Shown: positions 13,411 to 20,357 of the stretch, piece by piece
Position numbering within the stretch: the first letter of the stretch is position 1
How the letters are laid out: the number at the start of each line of letters is the position of its first letter
Source: Acidimicrobiia bacterium
GTDB lineage: Bacteria; Actinomycetota; Acidimicrobiia; Acidimicrobiales; Bin134
NCBI GenBank assembly: GCA_009843565.1
Contig: VYDF01000116.1
Span: 1 to 20,872 of the forward strand
Length of the DNA stretch: 20,872 nucleotides
Direction of reading: 5' to 3'
The notes under the pieces: model-generated
Databases searched by the model: none
What the model was told of the DNA's origin: nothing
The model's input: the letters and a program-made list of their open reading frames with translations, nothing else
Translations under genes and position numbers: made by a program

Positions 13411-16238
13411 TGGGCTCCTTCGACATCTCCGGACCGCTGCTTCTGCTGGGAACGATCTTCGGTCTCGGCTACGCCCTCTTGGGCATCGGCTTGGTGTTGG
13501 CCTACCGATCCAGCGGATTCATCAATTTCGCCCATGGCTCGATTGGCCTGGTAGCCGCCTCGATGATGTCGGTGGTGGTCAAGGACTACGGGGTGCCCTA
13601 CTGGTTGGGCTTTGTCGGCGCGCTGATCGTGGCTGCCCTGATAGCCGCTGGGATCGAGGCCTTCGTGGTGCGAAAGCTGGCAAACGCGCCCAAAGTGCTG
13701 TCGATGGTGGCCACACTCGGAGCGGCCGAGGCGCTGCTGCTGTTGGCCCTGTCGTTCTCCAAGGGAGGCTTGGGCGGGGGGAGCTTCCCCCAGCCGGCGG
13801 GGTTCCCCCAATTCGACCTCACCGTGTTCGTGTCGCCGTCGGCCACCGCGCTGCTGTGCCTTTCGCCGGTGGTGGTGGGCGGGCTCTACCTGTTTCTCCA
13901 GCGGAGCCGATTCGGCCTCGCCATTCGGGGGGCGGCCGCCAACCCCGACTCGGCCACCTTGGCCGGGGTGGACCCCCGGCACATGGCCATGCTGTCGTGG
14001 GCGCTGGCCGGAGGCATCGCCGCGTTCGCGGCCATGCTCATCATCCCCAACCAATCGACGGTCACCGCTGACGCCCTTGGGCCCGACTTCATCATCCGCG
14101 GCCTGGCCGTGGCGGCCTTGGCCCGATTCGCCAACCTGCCCATCGCCCTCCTCGCCGGTCTAGGGATCGGAGTGGTCGAGCAGATTCTGGCCTCCAACCC
14201 CGAAGCCACCGGATGGTTCGAAGTGGCCCTGTTCTTGCTCATCCTGATCGGGGTGGGTATGCAGGTGCGCGTCGGTCGCGAATTGCCGGAGCGCTGGTCC
14301 AGCCTGTCCCCCAGCCGGCGACTGCCCGACTCGTACCGCGACGTCTGGTTGATCCGGAACCTGGGCTGGGTTGTGGGAGGGGCAGCCGCGGTGGCGGCGG
14401 CTCTGGTGCCCCTGGGGATCAGCAACCGGTCGGCGTTCGTGCTGTCGACCATCGTGGCCTTTGCCACCATCGGCATCTCGGTGAGCTTTCTCACTGGTCT
14501 GGCCGGCCAGCTGTCGCTGGGCCAAGTGGCCTTTGCCGCCCTTGGCGCCGTGGCCGGGGTGCGAGTGGCCACCGATACCGGCAGCCTGGTACTGGGCCTG
14601 CTGTGCGGCGGGGCGGTCGGCGCGGCGGCATCGGCCGCGGTCGGTTTGCCGGCCCTGAGGGTGAGGGGCCTGCTGCTGGCCATCGCAACGCTGGCCTTCG
14701 CCCTAGCCACCTTCAGCTGGCTGCTTCGCCAAGACTGGGCGTTCGGCGTCGGTTTGTCGTCGCGCCCGGCCAGCGTGTTCGGGATCGACCTCACCACCTC
14801 GCGGGCCTTCTACTTCGTGGCGCTGGCGGTGTTCGTGGGCGTGCTGGCCATCGCCAATGTGCTGCGCCGATCCTCGTTCGGGCGCTCGCTGGTGGCGGTC
14901 CGCGACAACGAGGCGGCGGCCCGGGTGTTGCAGATCGCCCCTCGGCGGTTGCTGTTGCAGGCCTATGCCTTCGCCGGGTTCGTGGCCGGTGTTGGCGGTG
15001 TGATCCTGGCCATGAGCAACACCTTCGTCACCCGCAGCATCTTCACCCCCAGCGACAGCATCAACGTGGTGTCGCTGGCGGTCATCGGCGGGCTCTCAGA
15101 GCTGACCGGCCCCCTAATCGGCGCGGCCTATCTGATCGGCATTCGCGAGTTCTTCGATCTCGAGCTGTCGGCTCTCGCTGGTTTGAATGCCGCATGGCTG
15201 ATCTTGATTCTGGAGCAGCCCCGAGGTTTCCACGGCCTCCTGGCCACCACTCGGCGCAACCTCATCGACCAGATCGCCCGGCTGCGGGGATTGCATGACG
15301 ATCAGGTGGTCGCAGACGAGGATCAGCAGCGAGATGACGCGCTGCATCGCATCGATCCGATTCAAGCCCGGAGTGAGGCTGGCGACCACGAGGCAGGCAT
15401 GGCATCGGTGGTGGCGGCAGCCTCAGTCCAGGCTTCAAGTTCAAGCGGAGTCATGCTGGAGGTGAGCGGTCTCACCAGGAGTTTCGGGGACCTCGTCGCA
15501 GTGGACGATGTCTCGTTCCGAGTCAACTTCGGCGAAACGCTGGGGCTGATCGGGCCAAACGGCGCGGGCAAGACCACCCTGTTCGAGCTGATCAGCGGCT
15601 ATCTGCGGCCCCATGCCGGCACGGTGACCTTCGAAGGAAACGACATCACCCGATTGACCCCGGAAACCCGCAGCCGTCGGGGGTTGGTGCGCTCTTTCCA
15701 GAACGCGCCGCTGTTCCCGACCATGACCCCTCGCGACATCATCTTTCTGGCCAACCAGCGGGCGCACCAGCATGGGTTTGTGGTCGGCGGGTCTCGCGCT
15801 GAGCGCGAACTCGAAGACCGCACTGCTGAGACGCTGGCCATGTTCGGCCTGAGCAGCCTGGCCGATCAACCGGTCAGCGTGTTGTCCACCGGCACTCGGC
15901 GCCTGGTCGAGCTGGCTGCCAACGTGGCCCTGCGTCCCCGTCTTCTGCTCATGGACGAGCCGTCGGCGGGCATTGCCCAAGCCGAGACGGAGGCTCTCGG
16001 GGCAGCCATTGAACAAGTCCGCGAGGTCTATGGCCTCACCCTGGTGGTGATCGAGCACGACATGCCGCTATTGGCCTCGGTTTGCGATCGCCTCATCGCG
16101 TTGGAGGTGGGTGCGGTGATCGCCGAGGGAACCCCAGCCGAGGTCCAAGCCGATCCTGCGGTGGTCCAGAGCTATTTGGGCGGCGACCCCACCGCCATCG
16201 CTCGGAGCGGCTCGATCACGCCCCCTCAGAATCCCTAG
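13410..16238 (+). CDS. LivH-LivM-LivG fusion: permease pair and ATPase in one chain
   Basis: A 942-residue fusion of three Liv subunits. Residues 1-290 are a LivH permease (INFAHG near 38-43). About 315-600 are a LivM permease with GQLSLGQVAFAALGA (from 366) and the signature VRDNEAAARVLQI (from 497). A polar linker of about 75 residues follows. From about M682 the chain is a LivG ATPase: Walker A GPNGAGKTT (715-723), Walker B LLLMDEP (D849, E850) and H-loop IEHDM. Its ABC signature is degenerate, LSTGT (825-829) instead of LSxGE/Q. The ATG overlaps the previous stop (TGATG). With the binding lipoprotein and the MFS-LivF fusion, three polypeptides supply all five usual Liv subunits. Fused Liv permease-ATPases are known in actinobacteria. 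An internal start at M682 or nearby could also yield free LivG. Confidence 0.92.
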   Translation: MGSFDISGPLLLLGTIFGLGYALLGIGLVLAYRSSGFINFAHGSIGLVAASMMSVVVKDYGVPYWLGFVGALIVAALIAAGIEAFVVRKLANAPKVLSMVATLGAAEALLLLALSFSKGGLGGGSFPQPAGFPQFDLTVFVSPSATALLCLSPVVVGGLYLFLQRSRFGLAIRGAAANPDSATLAGVDPRHMAMLSWALAGGIAAFAAMLIIPNQSTVTADALGPDFIIRGLAVAALARFANLPIALLAGLGIGVVEQILASNPEATGWFEVALFLLILIGVGMQVRVGRELPERWSSLSPSRRLPDSYRDVWLIRNLGWVVGGAAAVAAALVPLGISNRSAFVLSTIVAFATIGISVSFLTGLAGQLSLGQVAFAALGAVAGVRVATDTGSLVLGLLCGGAVGAAASAAVGLPALRVRGLLLAIATLAFALATFSWLLRQDWAFGVGLSSRPASVFGIDLTTSRAFYFVALAVFVGVLAIANVLRRSSFGRSLVAVRDNEAAARVLQIAPRRLLLQAYAFAGFVAGVGGVILAMSNTFVTRSIFTPSDSINVVSLAVIGGLSELTGPLIGAAYLIGIREFFDLELSALAGLNAAWLILILEQPRGFHGLLATTRRNLIDQIARLRGLHDDQVVADEDQQRDDALHRIDPIQARSEAGDHEAGMASVVAAASVQASSSSGVMLEVSGLTRSFGDLVAVDDVSFRVNFGETLGLIGPNGAGKTTLFELISGYLRPHAGTVTFEGNDITRLTPETRSRRGLVRSFQNAPLFPTMTPRDIIFLANQRAHQHGFVVGGSRAERELEDRTAETLAMFGLSSLADQPVSVLSTGTRRLVELAANVALRPRLLLMDEPSAGIAQAETEALGAAIEQVREVYGLTLVVIEHDMPLLASVCDRLIALEVGAVIAEGTPAEVQADPAVVQSYLGGDPTAIARSGSITPPQNP

Positions 16239-16250
16239 CGCCAGGCTCAG

Positions 16251-17057
16251 CTACGCCCCCTCGATCTCCCTGAAGAGGTCGCGCCTTCGGAACGAGGCGG
16301 TCATGAACCGGGCGAAGGCCTTGCGCCGGGTCAGCCACACCACCCGGGCCCCCGACTTGTCGGCGGCCAAAATGTGGTCGGCCAGCCAGGGGGTGACGGT
16401 ATGGACGTGGTCGCCCAGGATGTTGAAGATCTTCTTCGACTTCTCCCATTGCTCTGACGTGAGGTCGTAGTCGCCGGTGAGCAGTTCGGTCACCACGATG
16501 CCCGGTGACACCGTGCACACCTGCACCGGGGTGTCGGCGGTGTCCTTGCGCAGGGCCTTTTGCAGATAGCGCACCGCCCGCTTGGTGGCCCCGTAGGCAG
16601 CCATGCCGGGCTGGGTGGCGCCATCTGAACCGAATCCCTCGGTGTTCCAAACCTGGCCGTGGCCTTGGCGCACCATATTGGCGACAGCGGTCTTGCTGGC
16701 CAGCAGCGCACCGGTGAGGTTGGTGTTGACCAGCGCCGCCAAATCTTCGTCCGGCTGCTCCCACAGCGGCTGGCGGGTGATGCTTATGCCTGCGTTGTTG
16801 ATCCACACGTCGATGCCGCCAAAGGCATCTACCGTACGGTCCCACAGCCGCTGGAGCTGGACGGGATCGGTGATGTCACAGGCCGCGCCGCAAACTTTGG
16901 ACTCGCCGTAGTACTGGCCCAGCTCGGCCACCACGTCGTCGACCTGACTTGCTGAACGGCCGCTCAGCGCCACCTGGCACCGGCGCTTCAAGAATTCGCG
17001 GGCCAACCCGTTGCCGATTCCCCTGGTGCTGCCGGTGATGACGATGCGCTTGGTCAC
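16251..17057 (-). CDS. SDR oxidoreductase resembling chlorophyll b reductase (NOL/NYC1-like)
   Basis: Short-chain dehydrogenase/reductase, 268 aa. The cofactor motif TGSTRGIG (residues 9-16), NNAG and the catalytic YGATK are present. The segment before the tyrosine, NTEGFGSDGATQPGMAAY, lacks the usual SS pair and resembles the NxDGAGSDG segment of plant NOL/NYC1. The later segments SPGIVVTELL and KIFNILGDHV also parallel NOL (recalled: SPGMVTTDLL and KFFINILAEP). Plant NOL reduces the 7-formyl group of chlorophyll b. Whether this protein acts on a tetrapyrrole or another aldehyde or ketone is unknown. The GTG start is set by AGGAGGGGG (17063-17071) with a 5-base spacer. It is the second gene of a two-gene operon with the hydrolase 25 bp upstream, and its end is 12 bp from the convergent Liv operon. 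Confidence 0.85.
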   Translation of the reverse strand: MTKRIVITGSTRGIGNGLAREFLKRRCQVALSGRSASQVDDVVAELGQYYGESKVCGAACDITDPVQLQRLWDRTVDAFGGIDVWINNAGISITRQPLWEQPDEDLAALVNTNLTGALLASKTAVANMVRQGHGQVWNTEGFGSDGATQPGMAAYGATKRAVRYLQKALRKDTADTPVQVCTVSPGIVVTELLTGDYDLTSEQWEKSKKIFNILGDHVHTVTPWLADHILAADKSGARVVWLTRRKAFARFMTASFRRRDLFREIEGA

Positions 17058-17062
17058 TGTGT

Positions 17063-17071
17063 CCCCCTCCT
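17063..17071 (-). promoter_or_regulatory. Strong ribosome binding site of the NOL-like SDR gene
   Basis: On the minus strand AGGAGGGGG lies five bases before the GTG start. It is one of the two strongest Shine-Dalgarno sites in the window and fixes the start codon. Confidence 0.8.
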
Positions 17072-17082
17072 GAGGCTATTTC

Positions 17083-18042
17083 TTAACGTCGATCCCAGTG
17101 CCTGATCGATGGGTGTTCGACCAGCCGGTCGAGGCTCGCGTCGGTTGGTCTTCCCAGGCTGGTGGCGATGAATGTGGCGATGAGGTCGCCGAGCAGGTTG
17201 CGGATGGCTGGGTCGACCGTCGTGGGATCGGGCTCCAAGAAGGAGCGGCCGCTGGTGGTGTCGACCGGATCGCAGATGGCGAAGTGTCCGGCGTCGGCCA
17301 ACTCGACCAGCCAAGAGTCTCCCTGCTGCCGATGAATAGCCTCAGAAAAGGTGCGGTGAACGGGATCGTGGGCTTCGTCGTCGGTGCGATAGCGGTCGCG
17401 GCTGGCGGCGATAACGCCGTCGTCGGAGCCGCCCAACAGCATTATCGGCACCTGGGCCGGAATGGGCACCACGGCGGCCTCGCCATGTCCCAACGTCGTG
17501 GCCACCATGGTGTGGGCGGCGTAGGCGAATACCGCCCGCAAGCCAGACACCCACCCCGGATCGCTGTTGTGCAAGGCAGCCGTGCCCCCCGCCGAATGAC
17601 CTCCCACAACCACGCGGCCCAGATCTACCCGCCCGGCCACCGGACTCTGGTCATCAGCGGCCAGCTCAGCCAGTTGGGCGAGCAGCGGTCCGAGGGCAGT
17701 GGCCGACGGTCGGGTGCCGATGGTGTCGGGGGCCAAAGCAGTCAGGTCGATGCCGGGGGTTATGCCTCGGCCCGCCGGTCCCAGCGACCCGATGGCCGCA
17801 TAGGTCACCACGCACAGCCCGTCTGCCACCAGTCGATGGGCCAGCCACCGGTAGCCGTCGGGCACCACGTTGATGCCGGGCAGCAAGACGACCACTGGCC
17901 AGGGGGCATCGGTGTCGTCGGCCGGAACTTGCCCGGTCAGGCGGGCTTCGTCTAGTCGGCCGTCATCACCGGGGTAGAACAGGGTGGCCAACGCGGCATC
18001 CCCGCCAGCATCGAAGGAGAAGTGCAGCCCTCGGAGGATCAT
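17083..18042 (-). CDS. Alpha/beta hydrolase, chlorophyllase / dienelactone hydrolase-like
   Basis: Serine hydrolase of 319 aa without a signal peptide. VVVLLPGINVVPDGYRWLA (50-68) forms the oxyanion strand and loop. The nucleophile elbow is GGHSAGG (S150), the acid is in GGSDDG (D207 or D208), and the histidine is in ADAGHF (H253). The layout (an LLPG strand, then GHSxGG, then a C-terminal GH followed by an acidic segment) is that of the chlorophyllase/dienelactone hydrolase/PET-hydrolase-like group, so it probably cleaves carboxylic esters. AGGAG with a 6-base spacer supports the ATG. It precedes the NOL-like SDR in the same operon by 25 bp; pairing a chlorophyllase-like esterase with a chlorophyll-b-reductase-like SDR is suggestive but unproven. 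A general esterase or lipase is the main alternative. Confidence 0.82.
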   Translation of the reverse strand: MILRGLHFSFDAGGDAALATLFYPGDDGRLDEARLTGQVPADDTDAPWPVVVLLPGINVVPDGYRWLAHRLVADGLCVVTYAAIGSLGPAGRGITPGIDLTALAPDTIGTRPSATALGPLLAQLAELAADDQSPVAGRVDLGRVVVGGHSAGGTAALHNSDPGWVSGLRAVFAYAAHTMVATTLGHGEAAVVPIPAQVPIMLLGGSDDGVIAASRDRYRTDDEAHDPVHRTFSEAIHRQQGDSWLVELADAGHFAICDPVDTTSGRSFLEPDPTTVDPAIRNLLGDLIATFIATSLGRPTDASLDRLVEHPSIRHWDRR

Positions 18043-18122
18043 GCGGCGCTCCTTGTAGCTGCTTTGTTTCGCTCAGAGGAACACGGTTTCATCAAGTTCC
18101 AGCACACTCTACGCTTCCCAAC
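18043..18122. promoter_or_regulatory. Divergent promoter region; candidate leaderless promoter for the calycin operon
   Basis: This 80-bp gap separates the hydrolase/SDR operon (minus) from the calycin operon (plus). On the plus strand TACGCT at 18110-18115 fits the -10 consensus TANNNT and ends seven bases before the GTG start, which would place the transcription start at or next to the start codon. No Shine-Dalgarno site precedes the GTG, consistent with a leaderless mRNA. No good -35 hexamer is seen. Confidence 0.4.
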
Positions 18123-18578
18123 GTGAGCGACACTAGAAACTACGGACCACCCTCACCTCGGCCCTATCAGTGCTTCATGGGCCACTGGGAGGGGCTGTGC
18201 AAGAGCTTCACCCCCCATGGCGATTTCCTCGAGTCCAGCGCGGTTCACATGGACGTGTATTGGCTCAACAACAGCACCTGGCACCTTCACGAGCATTTCG
18301 AGAATCTCTATGGGGTGGGCGAGACCATCTTCGACACCCCCATCCAAGTAGACGGCAAGCGGTGCTTTGCCGACAGCGACCAGCTCAGCCTCGAAGGCGC
18401 CGAGCTCACGCCCTACAACTACGTATTCACCATCGACAGCCGGGTGAGCAACAACATCGTCTACAACAACCACTACTTCTTGGACCCCGACACCCGTCGC
18501 ATCATCACCCACAAGGTGCGCGACGGTGCCACCAGCCTGTTCCAAATCCAAGACTTCACCCGGGTTCAGCGGCCATGA
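18123..18578 (+). CDS. Small calycin/lipocalin-like protein
   Basis: A 151-residue cytoplasmic protein with no signal peptide. The N-terminal GHWEGLCKSFTPHGDFLES (from G20) is a Gly-x-Trp motif followed by a short hairpin, typical of the first strand of lipocalin-like beta-barrels. The rest is a run of probable beta strands rich in aromatic residues and Asn (VYNNHYF, WLNNSTWHLHEHF). This resembles the calycin superfamily that includes DUF3598 and bilin-lyase-type proteins; I cannot assign a ligand. The start is GTG without a Shine-Dalgarno site, probably leaderless. The next gene overlaps its stop by four bases (ATGA), so the two are translationally coupled. Confidence 0.75.
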   Translation: MSDTRNYGPPSPRPYQCFMGHWEGLCKSFTPHGDFLESSAVHMDVYWLNNSTWHLHEHFENLYGVGETIFDTPIQVDGKRCFADSDQLSLEGAELTPYNYVFTIDSRVSNNIVYNNHYFLDPDTRRIITHKVRDGATSLFQIQDFTRVQRP

Positions 18579-19393
18579 TCGTCCAAAGCGCCCCCGGAGG
18601 GAACGCCGAGGCCCCCCATTTCGTGATCGCCATGCACCAGCACACCGCTTTTGCCGGCTCGCTGGCCGCCAACTTCGGCAACGACGAGTTCGCCGGGCTC
18701 GAACCGGCCGAGCCGATGCAATTCATCGTCGACCACCACGACCAGGGCTGGGCCGACCTCGACGCCCAAGCCCCTCAGAATCCCGACACCGGCCTGCCCT
18801 ACAACCTGACCGCCACCCCGCTGCCCCAGATCGTGACCACCTCGGCGGGTTCGCCGGCCTTCAACGAGGCCCATCACCCGTTCAGCGGCATCATCTCGTC
18901 GATGCACACCTATGGCCTGTACCGGGGGCGGTACGGGTTGAGCGACAAGATCTTCTTGGACGTGATCCCCGACGAGCTGCGCCCCGAGGTCGACGCCATG
19001 CTGGGCAACGAGGAGAGCCGCCAGCACCGCCTGAAGGAGCAGCTGGCCGCCGACGATCCCGATCACGCCACCGACGAGTATCTGTTCCACGCCTACAAGC
19101 AACTCCAGTTCTTCGACACCATCTCCCTGTACTTCCACCTAGCTCCTGAAGGAGAGCGGGGCACCTCCGACTTCCCCAACGTGCCCCGAACGGTGGGCGA
19201 CGACGTGACCATCTCGGTGGTCGAGCGTCCCGGCGGGGAATACGGCCTGGATCCCTACCCATTTGGCGAAGACGGGCTTGAGCTGGCCACTGAGGGCCGG
19301 TATCTGGCCCCCCAGCCTCCCGGTGCCGACCTCGGCGCGGTGCTGGCCGCCACCTCGGTGGCTACCCAGAGCGTGCGCTTGGTCCGAATGTGA
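18575..19393 (+). CDS. DUF3891-family protein
   Basis: A 272-residue protein recognisable as DUF3891 from its N-terminal MIVQ, the helix HTAFAGSLAANF, the segment VDHHDQGWADLDAQAP and the phrase DTGLPYN. It is mainly helical. Histidines H21, H23, H54, H55, H100, H101 and H111, with D56, could build a metal site similar to HD-domain phosphohydrolases, but no activity is known to me for this family. The ATG overlaps the preceding stop (ATGA). It lies between calycin-like genes in one operon, which suggests that it acts on, or is controlled by, the ligand those proteins bind (inference). Confidence 0.8.
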   Translation: MIVQSAPGGNAEAPHFVIAMHQHTAFAGSLAANFGNDEFAGLEPAEPMQFIVDHHDQGWADLDAQAPQNPDTGLPYNLTATPLPQIVTTSAGSPAFNEAHHPFSGIISSMHTYGLYRGRYGLSDKIFLDVIPDELRPEVDAMLGNEESRQHRLKEQLAADDPDHATDEYLFHAYKQLQFFDTISLYFHLAPEGERGTSDFPNVPRTVGDDVTISVVERPGGEYGLDPYPFGEDGLELATEGRYLAPQPPGADLGAVLAATSVATQSVRLVRM

Positions 19394-19476
19394 GCAAGGG
19401 ATCGCTCTCCCCGCGCGACCGGCCCATCGTCTCGTGGGCTGCGAAGGTCCGGATGTGAGCCAAGGGTCCTTCTCCC
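19381..19476 (+). repeat. Imperfect direct repeat of a stop/start junction
   Basis: Two similar stretches of about 31 bases, 19381-19411 and 19446-19476, are spaced 65 bases apart. Both contain GGTCCGRATGTGAGC followed by an AAGGG run and end in CTCCC. The first copy holds the stop codon of the DUF3891 gene. The second supplies the GTG start and ribosome binding site of the next gene. Two single-base indels separate the copies. Confidence 0.65.
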
Positions 19477-20357
19477 AGGGAGTTGGGGAGTGGATCGGCG
19501 CGGCTGAGGTCTATGACGGCGACGGCCGCTTTGCCGGCATGGGGCGAGACACCCGATCGGTCCAGGCCGACGACCAGGCCGGGCGGGTGACAGTGGAGGT
19601 CGAGTTCGACGGGCCGTTCTCCCTTTCGGGCGTCTACACCATCGCCGATCACGGCTCGCATCGAACCTACGAGGGGCCCCTCAACATCGGCTATGCCGAG
19701 GCGCTGGGCGACGACCTGGTGGCTGCCCACAACTACTGGCCCGACCTGGGTCTATCGCAGCGCTTCTTCTTGATGGTGCTGCCCGACGGCTCTCATCAGC
19801 TCTCGCTGGCTCTGCTCAGCCGGGGCGATCGGCTCCAATGGACGGTGGTGGGCGAATACCAGCGCCAGGTCGACCCGTCGGATCCTGTGCCTCCCCCGGT
19901 GGCGGCGATGGATCCCGAGGGGCTGCGTGACGACCCATCGGCCGGACGGGGTGAGCTGTTGTTGCTGCGACCCGGCCGCTGGTCGGGGCAGCTGCATCGC
20001 CTCGACGCCGAGTACACACCAACCGGCCCCGCTGACTACATCGAAACGGTTGCTGCCCACAGCGACTCTTGGGAAGTGGAGCTGTCGGGGGCGGACTACT
20101 CGACCGGCTTGTCGTTTACCCTCTTGTCGGACGGCTGGACGGCGTGGACCCCAGCAGGCGATCTGATGGGCAGCGGTAGCCTCAGCGGCGGCCGGGGATT
20201 CAGCGGACAGTTCCACCTCCTCTTAGAAGGGCTGCGGGTGTGGCGGCGCGAGGTGGTGTCGCGAGACGGCACCATAAAGGCGGTGCTCCACATCTGGTAC
20301 CGGGGCGAGCAGCGAATCGGAGCGGCCTACGGGGCCTTGGCCTTCCAACCGGCATGA
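19455..20357 (+). CDS. Two-domain calycin-like protein
   Basis: A 300-residue protein starting at GTG 19455, chosen because GAAGG (19443-19447) lies 7 bases upstream and because the frame upstream of it lies inside the DUF3891 gene in another reading frame. Two barrel-like halves are visible. The first opens with VGEWIGAAEVYDGDGRFAG (residues 10-28) and includes YEGPLNIG and a WPDLG segment. The second opens with GRWSGQLHRLDAEYTPTG (about 174) and closes with TIKAVLHIWYRGEQR. Both halves show the Gly-x-Trp start of calycins. The next gene product repeats the same order of motifs, so it is a paralogue. The ligand is unknown; binding of a lipid, pigment or other hydrophobic molecule is typical of the fold. 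The stop overlaps the next start (ATGA). Confidence 0.72.
   Translation: MSQGSFSQGVGEWIGAAEVYDGDGRFAGMGRDTRSVQADDQAGRVTVEVEFDGPFSLSGVYTIADHGSHRTYEGPLNIGYAEALGDDLVAAHNYWPDLGLSQRFFLMVLPDGSHQLSLALLSRGDRLQWTVVGEYQRQVDPSDPVPPPVAAMDPEGLRDDPSAGRGELLLLRPGRWSGQLHRLDAEYTPTGPADYIETVAAHSDSWEVELSGADYSTGLSFTLLSDGWTAWTPAGDLMGSGSLSGGRGFSGQFHLLLEGLRVWRREVVSRDGTIKAVLHIWYRGEQRIGAAYGALAFQPA

Noticed and set aside
15215..15455. Frameshift or lost stop between LivM and LivG
   Set aside because: The frame is continuous through the linker with no stop. LivG motifs continue in the same frame, so a real fusion is the simpler reading, though raw reads could confirm it.
19263..19454. N-terminal extension of the two-domain calycin-like protein
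   Set aside because: It overlaps the DUF3891 gene in another frame and encodes a Trp/Pro-rich, non-barrel leader; GTG 19455 has a proper ribosome binding site.
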